This document shows, in pieces, positions 16,596 through 23,252 of a DNA stretch of 34,709 nucleotides. Where the stretch lies: contig NZ_SSON01000011.1 in the NCBI RefSeq assembly GCF_029871245.1, positions 1 through 34,709 of the forward strand. Reading direction: 5' to 3'. Made by a program: the position numbers and the translations under genes. Within the stretch, counting starts at the first letter, position 1. Each line of letters opens with the position of its first letter. The notes beneath the pieces are model-generated. The model had not been told where the DNA came from. It did not search any database and worked only from the letters and a program-made list of their open reading frames with translations. This DNA is from Pseudomonas sp. BN102. GTDB taxonomy: Bacteria > Pseudomonadota > Gammaproteobacteria > Pseudomonadales > Pseudomonadaceae.

Positions 16596-17590
16596 GGATT
16601 GAGCCAGACCAGCACCACATCCAGCATGCGGTTGGCGAAGGCCCATTCGTTGTCGTACCAGGCCAGCACCTTTACCAGTTCCCCCTGGACCCGGGTGTGG
16701 TTGAGGTCCACCACGCAGGACGTCGGGTAGCCGTTGAAGTCGCTGGACACCAGGGGCAGCGAGTTGCACTCCATCACCCCCGGTGGCAAGTCGCGGGCGC
16801 CGGCCTCCAGGGCGTTGTTGATGGCCTCGCGGCTGGCCGGGCGTTCGGCGATGAAGCTGAGGTCCAGCAGGGACACGTTCGGCGTCGGCACCCGTATCGC
16901 CAGGCCGTCCAGGCGCCCGGCCAGTTCCGGCAACACCAGGCCGATGGCTTTGGCCGCGCCGGTGCTGGTGGGGATCATCGAGAGCGCCGCGGCGCGCGCC
17001 CGATAGAGATCTCCGTGGCTCTTGTCCAGCAGGTTCTGGTCGTTGGTGTAGGCGTGCACCGTGGTGACCAGGCCGCTGCGGATGCCCACTTCACGGTGCA
17101 GCAGCAGGGCCAGGGGCGCCAGGCAGTTGGTGGTGCAGGAGGCGTTGGAGACTATCTGCTGGCTGCCCAGCTCTTCATGGTTGACGCCGTAGACCACCGT
17201 CAGGTCGGCGCTGTCCAGCGGATGCGAGAGCAGTACGCGCGGCGCGCCAGCGGTAAGGTGCTGCTCGACCTGGGCGCGTTTCTTCATCTTGCCGGAACAT
17301 TCCAACACCAGGTCCACGCCCAGGTGCTGCCAGGGCAGGTTGACCGGATCGCGCTCGCGCAGCAGGCGGATGGTCTGGCCGTTCACTTGCAGGTGATCGT
17401 CGTGCAGGGCGACATGGCCGGGGAAGCGGCCGAAGGTGGAATCGAAGCGGGTCAGGTGGGCCAGCGACTCGAAGTCGCCGAGGTCGTTGATGGCTTCGAT
17501 GCGCAGGCGCTGGTCGAGACCCCGCTCGAACAGCGCACGAACCAGGGCGCGACCGATGCGCCCATATCCATTCAGGGCGATACGCAGCAT
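16592..17590 (-). CDS. Type I glyceraldehyde-3-phosphate dehydrogenase family (GAPDH or erythrose-4-phosphate dehydrogenase)
   Basis: The start at 17590 follows a GGAGG ribosome site, and the 332-residue product begins directly with the Rossmann motif (MLRIALNGYGRIGR). An upstream extension in the same frame is non-coding in character. D36 in AINDLGD favours NAD over NADP. Catalytic C152 lies in SNASCTTNC and H179 in VHAYTNDQ. The late motif reads WYDNEWAF where most GAPDHs have Gly after Trp. The segment DPVNLPWQHLGVDLVLECSG and overall divergence leave Gap versus Epd open. GAPDH would serve glycolysis/gluconeogenesis, and Epd would serve pyridoxal phosphate synthesis. The location is not diagnostic. 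Confidence 0.85.
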   Translation of the reverse strand: MLRIALNGYGRIGRALVRALFERGLDQRLRIEAINDLGDFESLAHLTRFDSTFGRFPGHVALHDDHLQVNGQTIRLLRERDPVNLPWQHLGVDLVLECSGKMKKRAQVEQHLTAGAPRVLLSHPLDSADLTVVYGVNHEELGSQQIVSNASCTTNCLAPLALLLHREVGIRSGLVTTVHAYTNDQNLLDKSHGDLYRARAAALSMIPTSTGAAKAIGLVLPELAGRLDGLAIRVPTPNVSLLDLSFIAERPASREAINNALEAGARDLPPGVMECNSLPLVSSDFNGYPTSCVVDLNHTRVQGELVKVLAWYDNEWAFANRMLDVVLVWLNP

Positions 17591-17617
17591 GGCATTCTCC
17601 CTCCGGTTGTCCTTTCC

Positions 17618-17654
17618 AGGCGGTGGAAAAACTACGTGAGATTTCACACCGCCT
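17618..17654. repeat. Inverted repeat in the leader of the GAPDH-family gene
   Basis: AGGCGGTGGAAA (17618-17629) pairs with TTTCACACCGCCT (17642-17654) with one bulged base. It lies about 28 bp upstream of the dehydrogenase ATG. It could be an operator or a leader hairpin. It does not contain a TTGT-N8-ACAA HexR-type site. Confidence 0.4.
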
Positions 17655-17730
17655 GTTCGTTCAGCTTAGCGACGAAGGGCCGGAAGGGTGTCCGTTGTTG
17701 CCGGGGGAGTGCTTGGCAGAGACCGTGGGA

Positions 17731-18402
17731 TCAGTCGTCGCGGGCGCCGCCGAATGAGGCGCAGCCCCTTTGCGGCTTGCCGTCCAGACGCAGTTCGGCG
17801 GTCAGGTGCTGGACCGCGCCACTCATGCTGTCGACGCAGCGCTGGGGTGCCACCCAGAGTTCCAGGCGCTGGCCGTTGGCTTCGCTGGACAGGTTGAAGC
17901 GCCCGTCCGGCAGCTGTTCCTCCATGTAGGGCAGGGGCAGGGAGGGCTGGCCGGGCCGGTCGAGCACCAGGCCCTTGCCGCTGACGTTGATGCTCCAGTC
18001 CGGCTCGTGGCCGCCGGCACGCAGAAGCAGGCGTTTGAAGTTGGGGTCCTCGCAGCCGTGGCCTTCACGTTGCAGTCGATAGAGCGTCTGCAGGTTCAGT
18101 TGGCCGTCGGCGCCCTGCACTCCGCTCGGGCCCATGCTGGCGCGGACATCGGCGAATAGCGTGCCGGGGCCGTCCGCCGAGAGGTTCGCGGCCTCGGGTA
18201 GCAGGCCGGTAGCGCCACTGTCCACCAGGGCGAAGCGGCGTTGCTCGCCGCAGGGGCGGAACATTACCTGGCCAGCGTCTACGCTCAGCTCACCTTGCAG
18301 GCGCACCAGGTTGGCGGCAGGGGCGGGGGCTTTTTCGGCGAACATCTGGCAGGCGCCGAACAGGGGCAAGAGGCTGAACAGCAGGGGGCGGGCGAAACGC
18401 AT
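17731..18402 (-). CDS. COG3650-like periplasmic lipoprotein of unknown function
   Basis: This 223-residue protein has a short signal ending in LFGAC (possible acylated Cys at 18; Phe at -3 is unusual). The N-terminal half has VMFRPCGEQRRFALVDSG, recalling NlpE/META-like modules. The C-terminal half has GGHEPDWSINVSGKGLVLDRPG and RCVDSMSGAVQHLTAELRLDG, the pattern I associate with COG3650 proteins. Paired cysteines (FRPCG, GCED, QRCVD, RGCAS) suggest disulfides in the periplasm. Function is unknown. It is 140 bp upstream of the GAPDH gene on the same strand and divergent from the DUF488 gene. Confidence 0.68.
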   Translation of the reverse strand: MRFARPLLFSLLPLFGACQMFAEKAPAPAANLVRLQGELSVDAGQVMFRPCGEQRRFALVDSGATGLLPEAANLSADGPGTLFADVRASMGPSGVQGADGQLNLQTLYRLQREGHGCEDPNFKRLLLRAGGHEPDWSINVSGKGLVLDRPGQPSLPLPYMEEQLPDGRFNLSSEANGQRLELWVAPQRCVDSMSGAVQHLTAELRLDGKPQRGCASFGGARDD

Positions 18403-18475
18403 CGGGGGTCTGTCTCCTTCAGGGAGCGGCCAAGTTACCGGTGCGGGGCGCCCAGCTCAAGGGTGGAGAAGGCGG

Positions 18476-18871
18476 ATGATCCAGTACAAGCGAGTCTATG
18501 AGCCTGTGGATAAGCAAGACGGCCAGCGCGTGCTGGTGGATCGCCTCTGGCCGCGGGGCTGCCGCAAGGACTCCCTCGAGCTTGCGGCCTGGTTGCGCGA
18601 GGTGGCGCCCTCCGATGGCCTGCGCAAGCAGTTCTGCCACGACCCGGCGCTGTTCGACGAATTCCGCCTACTCTACCGTGCCGAGCTGGCGGCCCATCCG
18701 GAGCATTGGCAGGGCCTGCTGGAAACGGCGCGCAAGGGCGAACTCACGCTGCTCTACGCCGCGAAGGACGAGGTGCGCAACAACGCCGTGGTGCTGGCGG
18801 AGTTCCTCGAAGAAGAACTGGAGCGCGGCGGGCCACCCCGCTCGCCGGTGTGTTACGCCGGCGAGTTGTAA
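18476..18871 (+). CDS. DUF488-family protein
   Basis: From the ATG at 18476 (ribosome site GGAGAAGG just upstream) the product is 131 residues. The family signature is clear: VLVDRLWPRGCRKDSLEL near the start and LTLLYAAKDEVRNNAVVLAEFLEEEL near the end. There is no signal peptide or membrane segment. DUF488 proteins are widespread and uncharacterised, and the conserved Arg/Trp/Pro loop suggests a binding or catalytic site. It is convergent with the SDR gene, 8 bp apart. The frame is open upstream but overlaps the divergent lipoprotein gene. Confidence 0.85.
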   Translation: MIQYKRVYEPVDKQDGQRVLVDRLWPRGCRKDSLELAAWLREVAPSDGLRKQFCHDPALFDEFRLLYRAELAAHPEHWQGLLETARKGELTLLYAAKDEVRNNAVVLAEFLEEELERGGPPRSPVCYAGEL

Positions 18872-18879
18872 GGCGCGGA

Positions 18880-19479
18880 TTACCACACGCGATAGATCTG
18901 GCCGGTCTGTGCGCCTTCTGCGCTCTTGGCGTAAGCCAGTGCGGCCAGGGCGGCGGGCACTGCCTTGTAGCCACGGAAGTAGGGCGCGTAGGCGGGCAGG
19001 GCTTCCTCGATCACGGTGGGGCTGACGCTGTTGATGCGAATCCCGCGTGGCAGTTCGATGGCGGCGCTGCGCACGAAGGCGTCGATGGCGCCGTTGACCA
19101 GGCTGGCCGAGGCGCCGTAGCGGATCGGGTCATCGCTGAGCACGCCGGAGGTCAGGGTGAAGGACGCGCCATCGTTGGCGAACTCGCGGCCGATCAGCAC
19201 CAGGTTGACCTGGCCCATCAGCTTGTCCTTCAGGCCGATGGCGAACTCGGCCTCGCTCATCTCGGCCAGGGCGCCGAAATGCACCTTGCCTACCGCGCTG
19301 ATCAGGGCATCGAAGGGGCCGGCCTGCTCGAACATGCTGCGGATCGACGCCGGGTCGGTGATGTTCACCCGCAGGTCGCCGCTGCTGTGGCCGACGCGGA
19401 CGATCTCGTGGCGTTCCTTCAATTCGTTGTCGATGGCTCTGCCGATGGTGCCGCTGGCACCGACGAGGATGATTCTCAT
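18880..19479 (-). CDS. Short-chain dehydrogenase/reductase lacking the catalytic lysine
   Basis: The start at 19479 has AGGAG 8 bases upstream and gives 199 residues beginning with the Rossmann motif MRIILVGASGTIGRAI. Ser111 (TLTSG) and Tyr121 (RYGAS) occupy the catalytic positions. Position 125, normally Lys in YxxxK, is Ala (YGASA). The rest (RGIRINSVSPTVIEEALP) is typical SDR. It may use another Lys, or be a low-activity or non-catalytic member. It is divergent from a LysR gene, which is probably its regulator; the 120-bp gap holds a pair of TTGGAAA repeats. Confidence 0.85.
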   Translation of the reverse strand: MRIILVGASGTIGRAIDNELKERHEIVRVGHSSGDLRVNITDPASIRSMFEQAGPFDALISAVGKVHFGALAEMSEAEFAIGLKDKLMGQVNLVLIGREFANDGASFTLTSGVLSDDPIRYGASASLVNGAIDAFVRSAAIELPRGIRINSVSPTVIEEALPAYAPYFRGYKAVPAALAALAYAKSAEGAQTGQIYRVW

Positions 19480-19552
19480 GGGGTGGCTCCTGGGTTGTTG
19501 TGGGACTTCTCGCTCAGTGTAGAGTGGCCTCTGTGATCGATAATCCATGCAA

Positions 19553-19580
19553 TTGGAAATCTTTGGTTTTCAGTTGGAAA
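19553..19580. promoter_or_regulatory. TTGGAAA direct repeats, 21 bp apart, between SDR and LysR genes
   Basis: TTGGAAA occurs at 19553-19559 and 19574-19580, exactly two helical turns apart, just upstream of the LysR ATG (19600). The surroundings are AT-rich. This is a candidate binding region for the LysR protein, controlling itself and the divergent SDR gene. Confidence 0.4.
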
Positions 19581-19599
19581 CAATCGAGTGGTATCCGCC

Positions 19600-20514
19600 A
19601 TGAGCGATATGGAAGACCTGGCAGCCTTCGCGGTGCTGCTGGAGAGCGGCAGCTTTACCCGCGCCGCCGAGCGTCTGGGGTGCAGCAAGGGCCAACTGTC
19701 TAAACGCATCCGCCAGCTGGAGCAGGGGCTTGGCGCGGCGCTGCTGCACCGCACCACCCGCCGCCTGGGCCTGACCGCTGCCGGGGCGGCGCTATTGCCT
19801 GAAGCCCAGGCCCTGGCGGCCCAGGCCGAGCGGGCGCGGCAGTCGGTGCGGCGCCTGCAAGAGGAACTGGCCGGCTGCGTACGGCTGACGGTGCCGGTAT
19901 CCCTGGGCGAAACCTTCTTCGATGCCTTGCTGCTGGATTTCACCCGCCAGCACGCGCAAATTCGCATCGAACTGGACCTGCACAACGGCTACCGTGACCT
20001 GGTGGCCGACGGCTTCGACCTGGCCATCCGCTCCGGCATGGACATCGACGAGCGCCTGGTGGCCCGGCCGCTGTTTTCCCTGCAGGAAATCACCTGCGCC
20101 ACGCCGGCCTACCTGGCGGCCCACGGCGAGCCCACGCAGCCGGCGGACCTGGCCCGTCACCAGTGCCTGCTGAACACCCACTACAGCGGCTTCGAGGAAT
20201 GGCTCTACCACCGCCGGCATCACGTGGAGCGGGTCCAGGTGGCGGGAGCGCTGGCCAGCAACCACTACAGCCTGCTGAAGAAGGCGGTGCTGACCGGCGC
20301 CGGTATAGCGCGGCTGCCGTCCTACATGATCTACGACGAACTGGCCGATGGTCGGCTGGTGTGGTTGCTGCGGGACTACCAGACGCGGCAGACGCCGGTG
20401 TTCCTGGTGCACCCCTGGCAGGCCGGCCTGCCCCGGCGCACCCAGGTGCTGGCGGACTACCTGCTGGCCTGGTTCGAACGCAGCCGGCAGATGCTGGACA
20501 AGGCGGGGGAATGA
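19600..20514 (+). CDS. LysR-family transcriptional regulator (divergent from SDR)
   Basis: From ATG 19600 the product is 304 residues. A GTG at 19588 in the same frame is possible but adds only MVSA. The N-terminal winged helix-turn-helix (residues 1-60) has FAVLLESGSFTRAAERLGCSKGQLSKRIRQLEQGLGAALLHRTTRR. The C-terminal periplasmic-binding-like effector domain covers about 90-290. It belongs to the AaeR/DsdC-like CrgA subgroup whose members often control an adjacent oxidoreductase. The effector is unknown. Confidence 0.9.
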   Translation: MSDMEDLAAFAVLLESGSFTRAAERLGCSKGQLSKRIRQLEQGLGAALLHRTTRRLGLTAAGAALLPEAQALAAQAERARQSVRRLQEELAGCVRLTVPVSLGETFFDALLLDFTRQHAQIRIELDLHNGYRDLVADGFDLAIRSGMDIDERLVARPLFSLQEITCATPAYLAAHGEPTQPADLARHQCLLNTHYSGFEEWLYHRRHHVERVQVAGALASNHYSLLKKAVLTGAGIARLPSYMIYDELADGRLVWLLRDYQTRQTPVFLVHPWQAGLPRRTQVLADYLLAWFERSRQMLDKAGE

Positions 20515-20524
20515 ACGGACCAAT

Positions 20525-20559
20525 GTAGGTTGGGCTTCGCTGCGCTCAGCCCAACCTAC
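20525..20559. repeat. GTAG-footed palindrome between convergent LysR genes; likely bidirectional terminator
   Basis: A perfect 12-bp stem joins 20525-20536 (GTAGGTTGGGCT) and 20548-20559 (AGCCCAACCTAC) around an 11-base loop, followed by GAAAAAC. The same stem is familiar as a dispersed intergenic repeat in Pseudomonas. Lying 11 bp after one LysR stop and 43 bp before the convergent one, it probably terminates both. Confidence 0.65.
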
Positions 20560-20601
20560 GAAAAACTGGCTCGTCGCCCGGTTGAAATCCGGAAACCGAG
20601 G

Positions 20602-21558
20602 TCAGGCGCGCGCACCGCCCAACCTCAGGCTGTACGCCGCCACGGCCTTCTCGTCGGCCTCGACCCGCTCCGGCAGGAACTCGCGGAGGAACTCGACCCA
20701 GGTGCGAATCTTCGCATCGAGGAATTGCCGCGACGGGTAGAGCGCATAGATGCCCAGCGGGAACAGGCTGTGGTTCGGTAGCACGCGCACCAGGCTGCCG
20801 TCCTTGAGGCCGCTGATGGCCGAATACACCGGCAGCACACCCACGCCGATGCCGGCCCTGATGGCTTCGGTCATGGCGTCGGCGGTGTTCACCTGGAAGG
20901 GCGTCTGGTTGACGCTGACCATCTCCTGGCCGTCCGGGCCCTCGAACAGCCACTTGTCCAGGGACATCACATTGTTCACCAGGCGCAGGCAGCGGTGCTT
21001 CGAGAGCTCCGAGGGCAGGCGCGGCGCGCCGTGCTTCTCGATGTAGCCGGGGGCGGCGCAGAGCACGCTGTAGGTGGTGCCCAGTTGTTTGGAGATGAAG
21101 CCCGAGTCCGGCAGCTCCTGGGCGATGACCACGGAGATGTCGTAACCCTCGTCGAGTATGTCGGTGGTGCGATTGGCCAGGGTCAGGTCGAAGCTCACGT
21201 CCGGGTACTTCTCGCTGTACTGGGCGATGGCCTTGATCAGGTAGTGCTGGCCGATGCCGGTCATGGCGTGGACCTTGAGATTGCCCACCGGGCGCGCGTG
21301 GGCCTCGCTGGCTTCGGCTTCGGCCTCTTCGATGTAGCCGAGGATCTGCTCGCAGCGCAGCAAGTAGCGCTGGCCGGCTTCGGTCAGGGCGATGCGGCGG
21401 GTGGTGCGGTGCAGCAGGCGGGTACGCAGGTGGGTTTCGAGGGTGGCCACCGCACGGGAGATGTACGAGGTGGTGAGGTCCATGCGCTGGGCAGCGGCGG
21501 TGAAGCTGCCGGTCTCCGCCACGCAGACGAAGGCGCGCATGTTGAAGAGGATGTCCAT
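20602..21558 (-). CDS. LysR-family regulator of the adjacent efflux operon
   Basis: This 318-residue protein has a LysR helix-turn-helix (MRAFVCVAETGSFTAAAQRMDLTTSYISRAVATLE, about 7-41) and an effector domain with typical ANRTTDILDEGYDISVVI. The start at 21558 (MDILFNM) matches the family; a start at Met7 is possible. It is divergent from a tripartite efflux operon resembling aaeXAB and its LysR gene aaeR. An aromatic or weak organic acid is therefore the likely inducer. A CATAAT -10 candidate for this gene (plus-strand 21610-21615) lies inside the 30-bp palindrome at 21601-21630, suggesting autorepression. Confidence 0.9.
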   Translation of the reverse strand: MDILFNMRAFVCVAETGSFTAAAQRMDLTTSYISRAVATLETHLRTRLLHRTTRRIALTEAGQRYLLRCEQILGYIEEAEAEASEAHARPVGNLKVHAMTGIGQHYLIKAIAQYSEKYPDVSFDLTLANRTTDILDEGYDISVVIAQELPDSGFISKQLGTTYSVLCAAPGYIEKHGAPRLPSELSKHRCLRLVNNVMSLDKWLFEGPDGQEMVSVNQTPFQVNTADAMTEAIRAGIGVGVLPVYSAISGLKDGSLVRVLPNHSLFPLGIYALYPSRQFLDAKIRTWVEFLREFLPERVEADEKAVAAYSLRLGGARA

Positions 21559-21600
21559 GGAGGGGCCTGGCCGGGAGGGATGCGAATTTTGTCACGAAGT

Positions 21601-21630
21601 GTGTCCTGGATTATGGCTGATTCAGTACAC
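21601..21630. promoter_or_regulatory. 30-bp imperfect palindrome: candidate LysR operator
   Basis: The arm at 21601-21611 (GTGTCCTGGAT) and the arm at 21620-21630 (ATTCAGTACAC) are inverted with 9 of 11 matches around 8 bp. The centre is about 72 bp before the start predicted from TAGAAT at 21676, close to the typical -65 recognition site of LysR activators. It also overlaps the -10 of the LysR gene. Confidence 0.55.
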
Positions 21631-21652
21631 AATGCTTCATCTATCTGTCGCC

Positions 21653-21681
21653 TTATCCTCGCTCGTGCCCGGCCCTAGAAT
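21653..21681 (+). promoter_or_regulatory. Candidate promoter of the efflux operon
   Basis: TAGAAT (21676-21681) matches -10 at 5/6. At 17 bp upstream is only TTATCC (21653-21658, 3/6), the weak -35 expected of an activator-dependent promoter. Transcription would start near 21688, about 47 bases before the GTG start. Confidence 0.45.
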
Positions 21682-21734
21682 CGCCGCCATTCCAGGCCAG
21701 GTGCCTGGTTTCCCAGCATTCAGGATATGCCGCA

Positions 21735-23243
21735 GTGCACCGCAATCCTTGGCCCGGCGTCGCCCGCGCCAGTCTGTTCGCCGTTGTTTCGCTCCTCTCC
21801 GCCTGTATCGACAGCCAAGGCATCGCGCCACAGGCCAATCGCCTGGACGCCGCCCGGCTTGACCCCGGCTCGGCCATCCGCCACGCCGAGCGCGATGCCG
21901 CCTGGCCCAGCGCCCAGTGGTGGCGCGCCTATGGCGACCCGCAGCTGGACGCCTGGATGGACCAGGCCCTGGCCGGCAGCCCCAGCCTGGCCATGGCCGC
22001 CGCCCGGGCGCGCCAGGCCCGCGCCCTGGCCGGGGTGGTCGAGTCCGCCGAGCAGCCCCAGGTCAACCTGGACGCCAGCCTGCAGCACAAGCGCTGGCCG
22101 GACGACTACTTCTACGGCCCCGGCGAGCTGGCCCGCACCAGCACCTGGAACAACACCAGCCTGCTGGGCCTGCGCTACGACCTCGACCTCTGGGGCCGCG
22201 AGCGCAGTCGCAGCCACCAGGCCCTGGACCAGGCCCAGCTGGCCGTGGCCGAGGCGCGCATGGCGGCGCTGGAGCTGCAGGGCAACCTGGTGCGCAACTA
22301 CATTCGCCTGGCGCTGCTGTATGCCGAGCGCGACGTCGCCCAGGCCAGCCTTGCACAGCAGGAACAAATCCTGCGCCTGGCCGAGCGGCGCCTGCGAGAT
22401 GGCATAGGCACCCGCCTGGAGGTCAGCCGCGCCGAAGCGCCGCTGCCGGAAACCCATCGCCAGCTGGATGCCCTGGGCGAGTCCATCGCCCTGGTGCGCA
22501 ACCAGTTGGCCGCGCTGGCCGGCAAGGGGCCGGGGGAGGGCGAACGCCTGCAACGGCCCACGCTCGCCCTGCAGAATCTCCCCGGTCTGCCGGCGCAGCT
22601 GCCGCTGGAACTGCTCGGCCGCCGCCCGGACCTGGTGGCCAGCCGCTGGCAGGTGGCGGCCCAGGCACGCGGAATCGAAGTCGCCAAGGCCGGCTTCTAC
22701 CCGAACATCAACCTGCTGGGCGGCATAGGCTCCAACGCCACCCAGGGCGGCATGCTGGATTTCCTCCGCTACGACAAGCTCACCTACGGCCTAGGCCCCG
22801 CCCTCAGCCTGCCGGCCTTCGACGGCGGCCTGCGCCGTGGCGAACTGGGTGCGGCCGCCGCCGGCTACGACCTGGCGGTGGAGCAGTACAACCAGACTTT
22901 GATCGGAGCCCTGCAACAGGTGGCTGATGCCCTGGTGCGCATCAAGTCCCTGCGCCAGCAGCAGGAGTTAGCCGTCGAGGCAGTGGCGGCGGCGCAGAAG
23001 ACCTACGACCTCGCGCTGCTGGCCCAGCAGAGTGGCCTCACCGATTTCGATGCGGTGCTGGACACCCAGCCCACCCTGTTCCAGCGCCAGCTCCAGCAGC
23101 AGCAAGTGCGCGCGGCGCTGCTCGGCGCCCAGGCCGACCTGCTGCTGGCCCTCGGCGGCGGTGTGCTGCCCGGGCCCGCCGGCCCGGCCGACGTCAGCCT
23201 GGGCCCGCAGGAACCGCGCCTGCGCTTTCTCCCCAAGCCCTGA
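21735..23243 (+). CDS. Outer-membrane factor of a tripartite efflux system (NodT/OprM-type lipoprotein)
   Basis: The 502-residue product starts at GTG 21735, with CAGGAT 8 bases upstream. The lipobox LSAC places the acylated Cys at 24. Two TolC-like repeats follow (about 60-250 and 270-465). Family marks are QWWRAYGDPQLDAWMDQAL, the LELQGNLVRNYIRLAL helix and ELLGRRPDLVASRWQVAAQARGIEVAKAGFYPNINLLG. It should form the outer-membrane channel for the FusC-type protein and HlyD adaptor encoded next. First gene of the operon; only 9 bp separate it from the next. Confidence 0.92.
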   Translation: MHRNPWPGVARASLFAVVSLLSACIDSQGIAPQANRLDAARLDPGSAIRHAERDAAWPSAQWWRAYGDPQLDAWMDQALAGSPSLAMAAARARQARALAGVVESAEQPQVNLDASLQHKRWPDDYFYGPGELARTSTWNNTSLLGLRYDLDLWGRERSRSHQALDQAQLAVAEARMAALELQGNLVRNYIRLALLYAERDVAQASLAQQEQILRLAERRLRDGIGTRLEVSRAEAPLPETHRQLDALGESIALVRNQLAALAGKGPGEGERLQRPTLALQNLPGLPAQLPLELLGRRPDLVASRWQVAAQARGIEVAKAGFYPNINLLGGIGSNATQGGMLDFLRYDKLTYGLGPALSLPAFDGGLRRGELGAAAAGYDLAVEQYNQTLIGALQQVADALVRIKSLRQQQELAVEAVAAAQKTYDLALLAQQSGLTDFDAVLDTQPTLFQRQLQQQQVRAALLGAQADLLLALGGGVLPGPAGPADVSLGPQEPRLRFLPKP

Positions 23244-23252
23244 GGAATCTCC

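Noticed and set aside
17591-17730. HexR-type operator upstream of the GAPDH-family gene
   Set aside because: No TTGT-N7/8-ACAA palindrome was found; only an unrelated inverted repeat is present.
16697-17929. A 410-codon plus-strand frame across the GAPDH-family gene and its promoter
   Set aside because: It is antisense to a gene with intact catalytic residues, its translation has no recognisable domain, and it runs through a region with regulatory inverted repeats.
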